Positions 43,357 to 55,889 of a DNA stretch of 64,000 nucleotides are shown here, in pieces (the first letter of the stretch is position 1; the number at the start of each line of letters is the position of its first letter). The DNA lies in contig NC_081552.1 in NCBI RefSeq assembly GCF_963082655.1, positions 125,087,494 to 125,151,493 of the forward strand, read 5' to 3'. The DNA comes from Stomoxys calcitrans. Its lineage: Eukaryota; Arthropoda; Insecta; Diptera; Muscidae. The notes under the pieces were generated by a model. It worked only from the letters and a program-made list of their open reading frames with translations, was not told the origin of the DNA and ran no database searches. The translations under genes and the position numbers were made by a program.

Positions 43357-44499
43357 TCTTATATATAAAAATCAATTTGTGTTTTTTTGTTTGTTTGTTA
43401 ATTTGTTTGTTTGTGTGTTCCTTATAGACTCAGAAACGGCTGAACCGATTTTCTTGAAATTTTCACAGATGGTGCATAATGATCCCGTGTTGAAAATATT
43501 GTACTACATTTTTTGATATCTGAAGAGGGGGCGGACCCTCCTCCTTGCCCTAATTTTCAGAAACGCCAGATCTCGGAGATGGGTGGTGCGATTTAATTTT
43601 ATGTGCTCTCATATAGTACCCTAAAAATAAACATTAGGGACCGATTGTCTAGGGGACGTCCTACCACCATAACAATCCCCCAAATAGGACTTATTTGCTC
43701 ACCAAGGCAATTTGGGTCTTAAAGAGAGTGGAACTAAATATTTATAGTTTTTAGTGTCAATACCCCAAACCGGACGTATTTGCTGACTTTTGCAATAAGG
43801 AGTTCAAATGAGATTAGAAAACGAATTAGATATTTAATTTTGAGGCCAATAGCAATATGGGGTTCAAATAAATGATGTATAGATATATGAGAATAGAGCA
43901 CGTTGCTGATATATTTTCCGGGCTTGGGGATTTTCCTATCTCCAAAACACCCCTAAATCGGGCATATTTACCGACCATGTCAATGTAGGGCTTAAATGAA
44001 AGGTATTGGGGGTAAAACAAGAATTGATACCCACTTTCGGGACCAATTTTCTGGGGGACTTCCCCTTTGCCAAAATAACCTGCAAACAGCAATTTTTTAC
44101 TGACCATCGCAATATGGGGCTCAAATAAAGGTATTTGGGAGTAGAATACGAATTTGATTTCCAAATGTAGGACCATGTATTTTGGGCATCACCCCTCCCC
44201 CAAACATCCCCCAAAGGTTAAAGGTTTTTCGACCATGCCAATATGTGGCTCAAAAGAAAGGTATTTGAGATTAGAAAACGAATTTGATAACCTATTTTGG
44301 GCCAAGTATTTGGGGGACGCCCCATCGTGTAAACTCGCCTAAACCAATGGCAATATGGGGTTTAAATAAATGGTATTTGAAAGAAGAGCACGATGCTGAT
44401 ATTTTTTCAGGGCCAAGCGATATATATGGTATTTCACTAAAAGCTCCTTAATAATAAAAAGTAAAAGAAGGCGCAGCGGAGCGGGTCCGGGTCAGCTAG
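43357..44499 (+). mobile_element. Non-autonomous Helitron, subfamily 1, both ends intact
   Basis: Starts TCTTATATATAAAAATCAA right after an A and ends GCGGGTCCGGGTCAGCTAG right before a T, the A/T insertion site with no duplication expected of Helitrons. It contains the conserved GACTCAGAAACGGCTGAACC and CAGATCTCGGAGATGGG blocks, then the ~118-bp array. Length 1,143 bp, no genes. This is the cleanest example to define the family ends. Confidence 0.85.
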
Positions 44500-44951
44500 T
44501 TGTACATACGAATTGGAAATAGATCAGGAGAAATCGAAAAACACCCATAAGGCAATTCCAAAAATCGTAAGCATGTGAAGAAAAACATTGACTTACGTAT
44601 TTGCTGCCGAAAAATTAAATATGACATTCGTAAATCGGAAAAGATTAGATTTCGACCGATTGTCGTTTGTTCGTTTCGACTACTGTTCGAGTACTCAAAA
44701 ATATGGATACAGTTTGTCTAGAAGCCATTCGCGCACTTTTTGTTGCCAACTTAAGCTGCTATCACACTCAACTTTGATATTTGTACGCATCGTGTGATAC
44801 ATACGAAACATTTAATATGGAAAGTGGATTTTCAAATATAGGCTGGTACTATATTAGTTTTCCACACACAGTTTTTAGTATTACTTTTTTGGAACACTAC
44901 AAAGTTCTCAATGAAAACATAATACTTTTATGAAGTCTTTTTTATAAGTTA
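44500..44951. other. Unassigned DNA
   Basis: No gene or repeat recognised between two convergently oriented Helitrons. Confidence 0.4.
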
Positions 44952-46198
44952 CTAGCTGACCCGGACCCACTCCGCTGGGCTTTCTTGTACTTTATATGGA
45001 ACAAAATTTTCCATTGAATATTTATTTTTGACAATTAAAGACCTTTTAGTGAAATACCATGCTATGAAAATAGTGTATAGCTTGACTAACAGTTTAATAA
45101 TATAAGTACCTTTTTCTGAATCCCATATGATTTTTGTTGGTTTACGAATTTAAGTTTGGATGTAAGATGTACTCCATTCTTAAAAGACTTTATTTCTTCC
45201 CGATATTCTCATGATGTCTGATTTAGGGGTGTTTTCGGGGTTGAGGTGGTCCCCCAGATACTTGGCTTTGAAAAAATAACAGCATCGCTCTTCTCTCAAA
45301 TATCATTTATTTAAACCCCATATTGTCATTGGTTAAGGAAGAGTTTACAGGATAAGGCGTCCCCGAAACACATGGCTCCAAAATTGGTTATCAAATTCGT
45401 TTTCTAATCTCAAATACCTTTCATCTGAGCCACATATTGGCATGGTGGAAAAATTTTTACCCTTTGAGGGGTGTTTTGGTGAATACCAAATACCTTTGTT
45501 TGAGTCCCATATTGCGATGGTCAGTAAAAAATTGCTGTTTGTGAGGTATTTTGGAAAAAGGGGTCTACCCCTAGTCCCGAAAGTGGGTATCAATTCTTGC
45601 TCTACCCTCCAATATCATGGTCGGTAAATATGGTCCACCAAACACCAAGCCCTGAAAATATATCAGCAGAGTGCTCTATTCTCATATATCCATATATCAT
45701 TTATCTGAACCCCATACTGAAATTGGCTTCAGAATTGGATATCCAATTCGTTATCTAATCTCAAATAAAATTCATTTAAACCCCTTGTTGGAAAAGCCAG
45801 CAAATATGTCCGGTTTGGGGTATGTGCCCTAAAAACTATGAATATCGAGCTCCACTGTCTTGACAGTCCACTGTCCTATTTGGGGGTTGTTATGGTGGTG
45901 GGATGTCACGTAGACAGTTGGTCCCGAATGTTAATATCAGATTTATGGTCTAATCCCAAAAACCTTTCATTTCATAGTTGGCAAACGTGACCGTTCGGAT
46001 ACCAAATCTCTGTTTGTAGATTACTATAAAGAGCACAGGGGGGTCCGCCCCCTCTTCAGATATCAAAGAAAGTAGTACCCTATTTTATTATGCACCATCT
46101 GTGAAAATTAAAGAAAATCGGCTCAGCCGTTTCTGAGTCTATAAGGAACACACAAACAAACGAACAAACCTACAAACAAACACAAATTGATTTTTATA
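44952..46198 (-). mobile_element. Non-autonomous Helitron, subfamily 1, minus orientation
   Basis: CTAGCTGACCCGGACCCAC at the left (3' end), the ~118-bp array in the centre, and ACGGCTGAGCCG-type conserved block plus AAATTGATTTTTATA at the right. The last bases are shared with the TTTTTATACC start of the following R153-A copy, so one inserted at the edge of the other. Confidence 0.78.
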
Positions 46199-46705
46199 CC
46201 TTCCACTATAGGTTGGGGGCATACTTATTTCGTCATTCCGTTTGTAACACCTCGAAATATGTGTCTAAAACCCCCTAAGTATATATATTCTTAATCGCCA
46301 TGTCATTTTAAGTCGATCTAGCCATGCCCGTCCTTTTGTCCGTCCGCCTGTCTGTCGAAAGCACGCTTACTTTCGAAGGAGTAAAGTTAGGCGCTTGAAA
46401 TTTTGTAGTATTAGTGTAGGTCAGTTGGGAATGTAAATGTGCCAAATCGGTCTATGTTTTGACATAGCTGCATATAAACCGATATTGGGTCTTGAATTCT
46501 TGAGCTTCTGGAGGGCGCAATTCTTATCCACGTGGTGTTTGGTATCACTTCCAACAACTATGCTAAGTAAAATTCAGATCGGTTCATAACCTGGTATAGC
46601 TGCCATATAAACCGATCTTGTATCTTGACTTCTTGAGCCGCTGGAGGGCGCAATTCTCATCCGGTTTGGCTATAATTTAGCATGAGGTGTTTGGTTATGA
46701 ATTTA
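46199..46705 (-). repeat. R153-A element, left part missing
   Basis: Hairpin end TATACCTTCCACTATAGG, TTTTGTCCGTCCGCCTGTCTG near 46333, two or more 153-bp units, then stops at TTTGGTTATGAATTTATAAA. Confidence 0.75.
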
Positions 46706-47080
46706 TAAATATTTGCATCAAAATCGGGCTCGACTTTACCTGAACGATAAAAAACACCTATATTAAGATCGTGGATATTCAAAATACGCAGTGGAATGAT
46801 TCCTTTGGGGTATAATAAATTGGATTTTTTTACATGAAATAGAGAGTATGAACAAAGCAATTTACATGAGATTGAAACAATTCAACACTTCCTGAGAAAA
46901 TGTCCTGACTTCGAGAATTCAGAGTGATATCATTTCAGAGGCCAATATTAAATTAGGAAGAGGTGATTAGAATACTTGATGGGGCTAAGAAGAGGTTTAG
47001 AATAGATTGACAAACTACAATATTTGGAAACCACCTATAAATATAGAAACTGTTTAATAAATGAATTCGATTAACATAAT
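46706..47080 (+). pseudogene. Probable non-LTR retrotransposon 3' end
   Basis: From about 46865 the plus strand reads HEIETIQHFLRKCPDFENS, the C-terminal His/Cys motif of non-LTR elements, followed by stops and a short AT-rich tail. The upstream half is unassigned. Confidence 0.45.
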
Positions 47081-47772
47081 TTTTATACCGTCCACCAAAG
47101 GATAGGGGTATACTAACTTCGTCACTCTGTTTGTAACTCCTTGAAATATTCGTCTAAGACCCCATAAAGTATATATATATTCTTGATCGACATGACATTT
47201 TATATCGATCTAACCATGTCCGTCCGTCTGTCTGTCGAAAGCACGCTAACTTTTGAAGAAGAAAAGCTAGCCACATGAAATTTTGCAAAATTACTTTTTA
47301 TTAGCGTAGGTCAGTTGGGATTGGAAATGGGCTATATCGGTCCATGTTTTGATATAGCTGCCATATAAACCGATCTTGGGTCTTGATTTCTTAAGCCTCA
47401 AGAGGGCGCAATTCTCATCTGATTTGCCAGAAATGTTGTACAACGGCTCCTTCCATGACCTTCAATATACGTGTCCAATATGGTCTGAATCGATCTTTAG
47501 CTTGATACAGCTGCCATATGAACCGATCTCCCGTTTATGCTTCTTGAGTCCCTACAAGGCGAAAGTCTTATCTGAATGCTCTGAAATATTACCCAACGAC
47601 TACAGTCTTTAACATTCAATCAGACTATGACTTGATAAATAGCATAACATTTCTTATCCATTATTCTTTGTTTGCCTAAAAAGAGACACCGCGCAAAGAA
47701 CTCGACTAATGTGATCCATGGTGGAGAGTATATTAGATTCGGCCCGGCCGAACTTAGCACACTCTTACTTGT
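47081..47772 (-). repeat. R153-A element, short copy, minus orientation
   Basis: Both signature ends are present: TTTTTATACCGTCCACCAAAGG and TTCGGCCCGGCCGAACTTAG with TCTTACTTGT. Only about three 153-bp units separate them, so the array has shrunk. Confidence 0.85.
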
Positions 47773-48865
47773 CCTTCTGAATTATTATTATCTTAAAACG
47801 GTAATCAAGAAAAAATTTCACAAAAAACGAATACAGTACCAGCCGTGAATATGCAACTCTCCCCAGTGGCGGAATTAATGCTGCAATTGGTACTTTCCTT
47901 GTAAATTGAGCTAGAGCTTTGAATTTTGAAACTTAAGTACACCATGGCAAACTTAATTGGATGACTAGAAAAGTTTTTGAAAATGTTTACTTTTAAGTAC
48001 TTAAATAGTACCAAAATGTACGAATTTAGAAATTTGTCTTAAAAGACCTCTGCTACAAAATTATGAGGATGAAACAAAAAAACATTGAAAAAATAGTAGG
48101 AGTAATAGGAAAAAACGTACTTTCAGTACAGCGATTGGTACCATTTGGTGCTTTCTTTAGTTGGAGTTAGAGGTCTAAAATTTGGCATGTAGGTCCAACT
48201 AGGATATATATGATCTATTCACAGCTCGAACATTTTGGTACCAAAATTAGTACCAGTATTAGTAGTAGTGCCGATGTCTTTTAGCCGCGAAATCCGCGTA
48301 ATGCCATGGGAAATCCTCCAACGTGTCATCATCTTCCCCACATACCATACACATGCTATCAATTGCCGCACCGTCCTATGTATCCTGTTTACGTTCTAAA
48401 ACGTAGAAAATGGTATACTTTTGCACAGTGGGCTAAAGCTCTAAAATTTGAAAAAAATTTTGGGCATTTAGAAGATTTTTTTTTTTTAATTTTTACATTT
48501 AGGTACTAAAACGTATAAAATGGCACTTTCCTCATGCATTGAGCTAGATCTCTGAAATTCAGGATACAGTAACACCTTAACAGTAGGTATTGAGTGACCA
48601 AAAGATATTTCTGATATTCGTATATTTATGTATTAAAACAAACAACATTGAATTATTACGGAGCTAAACTGTGCAGTTATACCATTTAGTTTTCAAAGCA
48701 TGAGTTTTGAAATTTGTATACTTAGACGAAGAAACAAACAGAGAAACATTCTTATTATTATTGTTATTTTCATGAATGTATTTATTTACAACTAGCATTC
48801 CGGCGGTCCGCTTCGTCAAGGTATAGCTGTATCCTAATTATGAGAGCTTAAGATAACTCTGTAAA
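47773..48865 (+). repeat. Repeat E, second long copy
   Basis: 'GCAGCGATTGGTACCATTTGG'-like text at 48130, 'GAAATTTGTCTTAAAAGACC' at 48032, and GCATTCCGGCGGTCCGCTTCG at 48797, inverted relative to 27465-27485. Both orientations appear inside the copy, so it is rearranged. Confidence 0.5.
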
Positions 48866-49873
48866 CAAGTAAAAGCGTGCTAAGTTCGGCCGGGCCGAAT
48901 CTTATATGGATCGCATTTGTCGAGTTCTTTTCCCGGCATCTCTTCTTAGGCAAAAAAGCATATAAGAAAAGAGTTGCTCTGCTATTAAAACGATATCAAG
49001 ATATGGTCCGGTTCGGACCACAACTAAATTATATGTTGGAGACCTGTGTAAAATTTCAGCCAATTCGTATAAGAACTGCGCCCATTGGGACTCACGAAGT
49101 AAAATAGAGAAAACGATTTATATGGGATCTGTATCGGGCTATAGACCGATTCAGACCATAATAAACACGTTTGTTGATGGTCATGAGAGGATCCATCGTA
49201 CAAAATTTCAGGCATATCGGATAATATTTGCGACCTCTAGGGGTCAAGAAGTCAAGACCCAAGATCGGTTTATATGGTAGCTATATCAGGTTATGGACCG
49301 ATTTGAACCATACTTGGCACAGTTGTTGGGTATCATAACAAAACACGTCGTGCGAAATTTCATTCCAATCAGATAAGAATTGCGCCCTCTAGAGGGTCAA
49401 GAAGTCAAGACCCAAGATCGGTTTATATGGTAGCTTTATCAGGTTATGGACCGATTTGAACCATACTTGGCACTGTTGTTGAATATCATAGCAAAACACG
49501 TCATGCAAAATTTCATTCCAATCGGATAAGAACTGCGCACGCTAGATGCCCAAGAAGTCAAGACCAAAGATCGGTTTATATGGCAGCTATATCAAAACAT
49601 GGACCGATATGGCCCATTTACAATACCAACCGACCTACACTAATAAGAAGTATTTGTGCAAAATTTCAAGCGGTTAGCTTGACTCCTTCGGAAGTAAGCG
49701 TTTTTTCGACGGACGGACGGACGGACAGACGGACGGACATGGCTAGATCGACATAAAATGTCACGACGATCAAGAATATATATACTTTATGGGTCTCAGA
49801 CGAATATTTCGAGTAGTTACAGACAGAATGACGAAATAAGTATACCCCCCATCTAATGGTGGAGGGTATAAAA
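48866..49873 (+). repeat. R153-A element, full length
   Basis: Left end with TTCGGCCGGGCCGAATC, the block TCTTCTTAGGCAAAAAAGC, six 153-bp-type units, GACGGACGGACGGACAGACG (49710) and the hairpin end TATACCCCCCATCTAATGG with GGAGGGTATAAAAA. The next copy starts directly after it. Confidence 0.87.
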
Positions 49874-49875
49874 AA

Positions 49876-50896
49876 CAAGTAAAAGCGTGCTAAGTTCGGT
49901 CGGGCCGAATCTTATATACCCTCCATCATAGATCGCATTTGTCGAGTTCCTTTACCGGCATCTCTCCTTAGTCAGAAAAGGATATAATAAAATATTTGGT
50001 CTGCTATTAGAGCGATATCAAGATATGGTCCGGTTTGGACCACAATTAAATTATATGTTGTAGATCTGTGTAAAATGCCATCCAATTTGAATAAGAATTG
50101 CGCCCTTTGGGGGCTCAAGAAGTAAAATAGAGAGATCGATTTATATGGGAGCTGTATCAGTCTATAGACCGATTCAGATCATAATAAACACGATGGTGAT
50201 GGTCAAGAGAGGATCCGTCGTACAAAATTTCAGGCAAATCGGATAATAATTGCGACCTCTCGAGGCTCAAGAAGTCAAGAGGCCAGATAGGTTTACATGG
50301 CAGATATATCAGGCTATGAACCGATTTGAACCATACTTGGCACAGTTGTTGGATATCATAACATAACACGTCGTGCCAAAATTCATTCAAATCGGATAAG
50401 AATTGTGCCCTCTAGAGGCTCAAGAAGTCAAGACCAAAGATCGGTTTATATGACAGCTACATCAGGTTATAGACCGATTTGAACCATACTTGGCACAGTT
50501 ATTAGATGTAATAACAAAACACGTCGTGCAAAATTTCATTCCAATCGGATAAGAATTGCGCACTCTAGAGGCTCAAGAAGTCAAGACCCAAGATCGGTTT
50601 ATATGGCAGCTATATCAAAACATGAACCGATATGGCCCATTTACAATACCAACCGACCTACACTAATAAGAAGTATTTGTGCAAAATTTCAAGCGGCTAG
50701 CTTTACTCCTTCGGAAGTTAGCGTGCTTTCGACAGACAGACGGACGGACTGACGGACGGACATGGCTAGAACGACATAAAATGTCACGACGATCAAGAAT
50801 ATATATATTTTATGGGGTCTCAGACGAATATTTCGAGTAGTTACAAGCAGAATGACGAAATTAGTATACCCCCATTCTATGGTGGAAGGTATAAAA
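49876..50896 (+). repeat. R153-A element, full length, tandem to the previous copy
   Basis: CAAGTAAAAGCGTGCTAAG begins two bases after the previous hairpin end, in the same orientation. The dyad has one change (TTCGGTCGGGCCGAA). It ends TATACCCCCATTCTATGG with AGGTATAAAAA. Confidence 0.87.
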
Positions 50897-51204
50897 ATTG
50901 GCGGCAGCGGGAATTGAACTTCTGTTAGTGGAAGAAATGGAGTCGGATGGTACATGTGCATTTTTACCCTTGCCGTATTGCCTGCAAACTGCAATAAAGG
51001 GGTACGTTGTCTACTACAATTTAGTTGTTAAGTTAAAGTAAACCTTTTGCCATTCATTACATTAATTGTGTGGTTCAAATCACACTGGCATCAAAAAGTG
51101 GACTTCAAAAAAATGTTGAAGATGTATGAAAACATTAATTAACACACGAAAAGGGGGTCTCAAGTAATATTGCCAAAAATATGTTTCTTTCTATTTTTTG
51201 CTTT
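50897..51204. other. Unassigned DNA
   Basis: No gene or known repeat identified between R153-A and repeat F. Confidence 0.4.
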
Positions 51205-51480
51205 TTTATGTCTTACAAAATCCCATTTTTTGCAGTGCTGGAGAAACAACTTTAAGACCAGACTTTATTTAATTGGTGCTGTTGCAGGCAATTCCAAAAC
51301 ACTGTTTTTGTAGGACTCGTAAATGGACATATTTTGCAGGCCTTTCAGCAGGCGTATATTGAGCAATGGGAGGTGCCTGACATCGTGCCAATGACACACA
51401 ATGTTATTTTGAAATTGTGTTTACATTTGTGTGGAAGTCTGGTAGCTGGCTTTGCAGTCATATGCGTATGCATGTATATC
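51205..51480 (+). repeat. Dispersed repeat F, copy 2
   Basis: The longer of two copies (see 15455-15660). It carries an extra GTAGGACTCGTAAATGGAC segment. Both copies lie within a few hundred bases downstream of an R153-A element. Confidence 0.6.
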
Positions 51481-51659
51481 GTCTCTTAATTCCCGAGCGT
51501 ACATGTAGACATATGTCTATAAAACAACAATACATTTGCGAATACATGCTGATTAGAACGCGATTTATTCGTATTTGACACACATGAGGGAAGTCATATG
51601 AATATAAACTTGCTAGTAATGCACATATCTTGTGATAGCAGGTGAAGTGGGCACGTGGC

Positions 51660-52390
51660 AGTGTAGCATAGGTTCTGCTAAAAATTTATACAAAATAAAT
51701 TTAGTTGAATGAAATAATTTTTTTATTCTACATACCAAGCTTCTGTCAATCCATCAAATATTAAAGCTTCTAGGAACCGAACAAGGATGACCGAGAGACT
51801 GGTTTATATGGGAGCTATATCAGGTTATAGACTGATTTGGACCGTAATTGGCACAGTTGTTGAAAGTAGTAACAGAACACTACATGCAAAATTTCGCCAA
51901 ATCGAACAAACATTAAGGCTTCCAGGGGCTCAAGAAATTAAATCTGGAGATCGGTTTATATGGGAGTTATATCAGGTTATAATTAGACCCATTTGGACCG
52001 GACTTGACACAGATGTTGCAAGTAGTAACAGAACACTACATACAAAATTGGACAAGAATTGCGGCTGGTAAGGCCTCTAGAAGTCAAATCGGAAGACCTG
52101 TTTATTTGGGAGCTATATTTAAATCTGAACCGATATGGTCCATTTGTAACGACCAAAAATCAATAGTAAATACTTACTATTGATTTTTGGTCGTTACAAA
52201 TGGGCCATGTCGGTTCAGATTTAAATATAGCTCCCATATAAACCTGTGCAAAATTTCAAGCGGCTAGCTTTACGCGTTCGACCGCTATCGTGATTTCGAC
52301 AGACGAACGGACGAACATGGCTAGATCGACTCAGAACGTCGAGACGATTATGAATATGTATACTTTATGGGATCTTAGACGAATATTATG
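51660..52390 (+). repeat. R153-A' element, plus orientation, with inverted insertion
   Basis: Tail block (ATTCTACATACCAAGCTTCTG) and 153-bp units with GGTTTATATGGGAGCTATATC. One part is duplicated in inverse orientation as a near-perfect palindrome (52097-52246). It ends with AGACGAACGGACGAACATGG and a decayed right end. Confidence 0.72.
52097..52246. repeat. Near-perfect palindrome, about 73-bp arms, 4-base loop
   Basis: Arms 52097-52169 and 52174-52246 meet at AGTAA-ATAC-TTACT. About five mismatches were counted, mostly towards the outer end. The inner 40 bp (GACCAAAAATCAATAGTAA and partner) match exactly. It can extrude as a cruciform. Confidence 0.9.
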
Positions 52391-52730
52391 AAGTGTTACT
52401 ATACATAATAAAAAAAATATATAATATAAGAAAAATATATATAACGTAATATAAAATCTAACTGTTAAAATGCAACATAAAATGTCTTTTTTAAGTGTCA
52501 GATAGGTTTATGATATTATATAACTTGTCAAATTGATAGCATATTCGACGAAAGGGATCATTGTTTGCAAAATTTGTAGTATGATATGTTATACTTAATA
52601 ATTCAAAATTTTGGTAGGTCTGATCGGAAAGTTCTGGCTTAATTTTTCCATGGATGATATTCAGCTTTTGAACAGATTCGACCAGATTAGAGTGAAGAGT
52701 ATATAAAAAAGATATAAAGAAGTGTATTCA
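52391..52730. other. Unassigned AT-rich DNA
   Basis: No gene or element recognised. Confidence 0.4.
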
Positions 52731-53690
52731 TTTTTATACCCTCCACCATAATATGGGGGGTATACTAATTTCGTCATTCTGTTTGTAACTACTCGAAATA
52801 TTCGTCTGAGATCCCATAAAGTATATATATTCTTGATCGTCGCGACATTTTATGTCGATCTAGCCATGTCCGTCCGTCTGTCCGTCCGTCTGTCTGTCGA
52901 AAGCACGCTAACTTTCGAAGGAGTAAAGCTAGCCGCTTGAAATTTTGCGCAAATACTTTTTATTAGTGTAGGTCGGTTGATATTGTAAATGGGGCATATC
53001 GGTTCACGTTTTGATATAGCTGCTATATAAACCGATCTTGGGTCTTGACTTCTTGAGCCTCTAGAGGGCGCAATTCTTATCCGATTTGAATGCATTTTTG
53101 CACAAAGTGTTTTGTTATGATATCCAACAACTGTGCCAAGTGTGGTTTAAATCGGTCTATAACCTGATATAGCTGTCATATAAACGGATCTGGGGACTTG
53201 ACTTCTTGAGCTTTTAGAGGGCGCAATTCCTATCCGATTTGGCTGAAATTTTTAATGAAGTATTTTATTCTAACTTTCAACAATTGTGTCAAATAAGGTT
53301 CAAATCGGTTCATAACCTGATATAGCTGCCATATAAACCAATCTGGGATCTTGATTTCTTGAGCCTCTAGAGGTCGCAATTATTATCCGATTTGCCTGAA
53401 ATTTTGTACGACGGATTGTCTCATGACCATCAACATACGTGTTTATTATGATCTGTATCGGTCTATAGCCCGATACAGCTCCCATATAAATCGATCTCTC
53501 TATTTTCTTGAGCCCCCAAAGGGTGCAATTTTTATTCGAATTGGCTGACATTTTACACAGTTCTCCAACATGTAATTTATTTGTGGTCCAAACCGGACCA
53601 TTTCTTGATATCGCTCTAATAGCAGGGGAAATCTTTTCTTATATCCTTTTTTGCCTAAGAAGAGATGCCGGGTAAAGAACACGAACGCTT
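52731..53690 (-). repeat. R153-A element, minus orientation, left end truncated
   Basis: Hairpin end TTTTTATACCCTCCACCATAA, TCCGTCCGTCTGTCCGTCCG, five 153-bp-type units, and the GCCTAAGAAGAGATGCCGGG block. The last 60 bp with the dyad are missing. Confidence 0.83.
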
Positions 53691-54360
53691 TACCAAAACC
53701 CATAGTTTACAAGACATGTAAATTCCAACAGATTTGTTATTTGTTTGTTTGTCATGAAGAGAGTAATAAGAAAGCCTGATGAGAAAGAGATTCAGTCAAT
53801 ATCTTCACCATTAACTAAGTATGGAGATGCCCCTGCAATTACAGGCATCATTACAACTTCCACATTTAAACAATGGTAGATATGCAGATTTAATGAATTA
53901 TTAAACAGTATCAATAAAGGACAGCAAAGTTGATCCGTTTCAAAATGCTAGCCGGCAAACCTGCAGACTAGCAAGAAATGTAGATTTTAATGATCTTAAG
54001 TTTTGCTCTATAACATCATGATCTAACAAAGGAACATCTATATTAATAGAATTTGTAATTATGTAAGGATATTCATAGTCGCGTGCGTAAGGTTTATCAG
54101 AATAAGAAGTAGCAAAAAAAATCGGCGAAAATACTTGAGATCTAAATCCGTGTCCGCTGACACTGAACCACATTTGGGTAAACTACAATTTGTTTATATG
54201 ATAAATTTCAGCAAAATTTTAAATTAAATATTGAAATTTCTTAACTAAATTAAGATTTTTCTGTGTGGGTGCTTTATGATTCAAGGTGCAAACTCAATGC
54301 TCTGTGACCCTATTGAGTATATATATTTAAGGGTGATGACTTTTCCGGTTTTTTTTCAAA
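53691..54360. other. Unassigned DNA
   Basis: About 670 bp without a recognised gene. TTTTTCTGTGTGGG near 54252 resembles ends of DNA transposons in flies but has no partner nearby. Confidence 0.35.
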
Positions 54361-55846
54361 AATTATTATACCCTCCACCATAAGATGGGGGGTATACTAA
54401 TTTCGTCATTCTGTTTGTAACTACTCGAAATATTCGTCTGAGACCCCATGAAGTATATATATTCTTGATCGTCGTGACATTTTATGTCGATCTAGCCATG
54501 TCCGTCCGTCCATCCGTCCGTCCGTCCGTCTGTCTGTCGAAAGCACGCTAACTTCCGAAGGAGTAAAGCTAGCCGCTTGAAATTTTGCACAAATACTTCT
54601 TATTAGTGTAGGTCGGTTGGTATTGTAAATGGGCCATATCGGTCCATGTTTTGATATAGCTGCCATATAAACCGATCTTGGGTCTTGACTTCTTGAGCCT
54701 CTAGAGTGCACAATTCTCATCCGATTGGAATGAAATTTTGCACGACGTGTTTTGCTATGATATCCAATAACTGCGCCAAGTATAGTTCAAATCGGTCCAT
54801 AACCTGATATAGCTGCCATATAAACCGATCTTGGGTCTTGACTTCTTGAGCCTCTAGCTTGCGCAATTCTTATCCGATTGGAATGGAATTTCGCACGACG
54901 TGTTTTGTTATGATACCCAACAACTGTGCCAAGTACGGTTCAAATCGGTCCATAACCTGCTGCCATATAAACCGATCTTGGGTCTTGACTTCTTGAGCCT
55001 CTAGGGGGCGCAATTCTCATCCGAATGGAATGGAATTTCGCACGACGTCTTTTGTTATGATACCCAACAATTATGCCAAGTATGGTTTAAATCGGTCCAT
55101 AACCTGATATAGCTGCCATATAAACCGAACTTGGGTCTTGACTTCTTGAGCCTCTAGAGGGCACAATTCTTATCCGATTTGAATGAATTTTTGCACGAAG
55201 TATTTCGTTATGATATCCAACAACTGTGCCAAGTATGGTTGAAATCGGTCCTTAACCTGATATAGCTGTGATATAAACAGATCTGGGGATTTGACTTCTT
55301 GAGCTTCTAGAGGGCGCAATTCCTATCCGATTTGGCTGAAATTTTGCATGACGTATTTTATTTTTATTTTCAACAACTGTGTCAAATAAGGTTCAAATCG
55401 GTTCATAACCTGATATAGCTGCCATATAAACCGATCTGGGATCTTGACTTCTTGACCCCTAGGGGTCGCAATTATTATCCGATATGCCTGAAATTTTGTA
55501 CGACGGATCCTCTCATGACCATCAACAAACGTGTTTATTATGGTCTAAATCGGTCTATAGCCCGATACAGATCCCATATAAATCGTTCTCTCTATTTTAC
55601 TTCGTGAGCCCCAATGGGCGCAATTCTTATACGAATTGGCTGAAATTTTACACAGGTCTCCAACATATAATTTAATTGTGGTCCGAACCGGTCCATATCT
55701 TGATATCGTTTTAATAGCAGAGCAACTCTTTTGTTATATCCTTTTTTGCCTAAGAAGAGATGCCGGGAAAAGAACTCGACAAATGCGATCGATGGTGGAG
55801 GGTATATAAGATTCGGCCCGGCCGAACTTAGCACGCTTTTACGTGT
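54361..55846 (-). repeat. R153-A element, longest array in the window, minus orientation
   Basis: GCCATATAAACCGATCTTGGG or a variant starts at 54661, 54814, 54961, 55114, 55267 and 55420: 153-bp steps except one of 147 caused by a small deletion at 54958. Complete ends: TATACCCTCCACCATAAG and TTCGGCCCGGCCGAACTTAG. It holds the TCCGTCCGTCCGTCCGTCTG tract at 54515. Confidence 0.88.
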
Positions 55847-55889
55847 TTTTTATTCAGAACGTTTTGACATACGAGCGCATTTTTTTTGT

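Noticed and set aside
54361..55846. CRISPR-like or satellite array
   Set aside because: Units are 153 bp, diverged, without spacer/repeat alternation, and bounded by dispersed-element ends in a eukaryotic genome.
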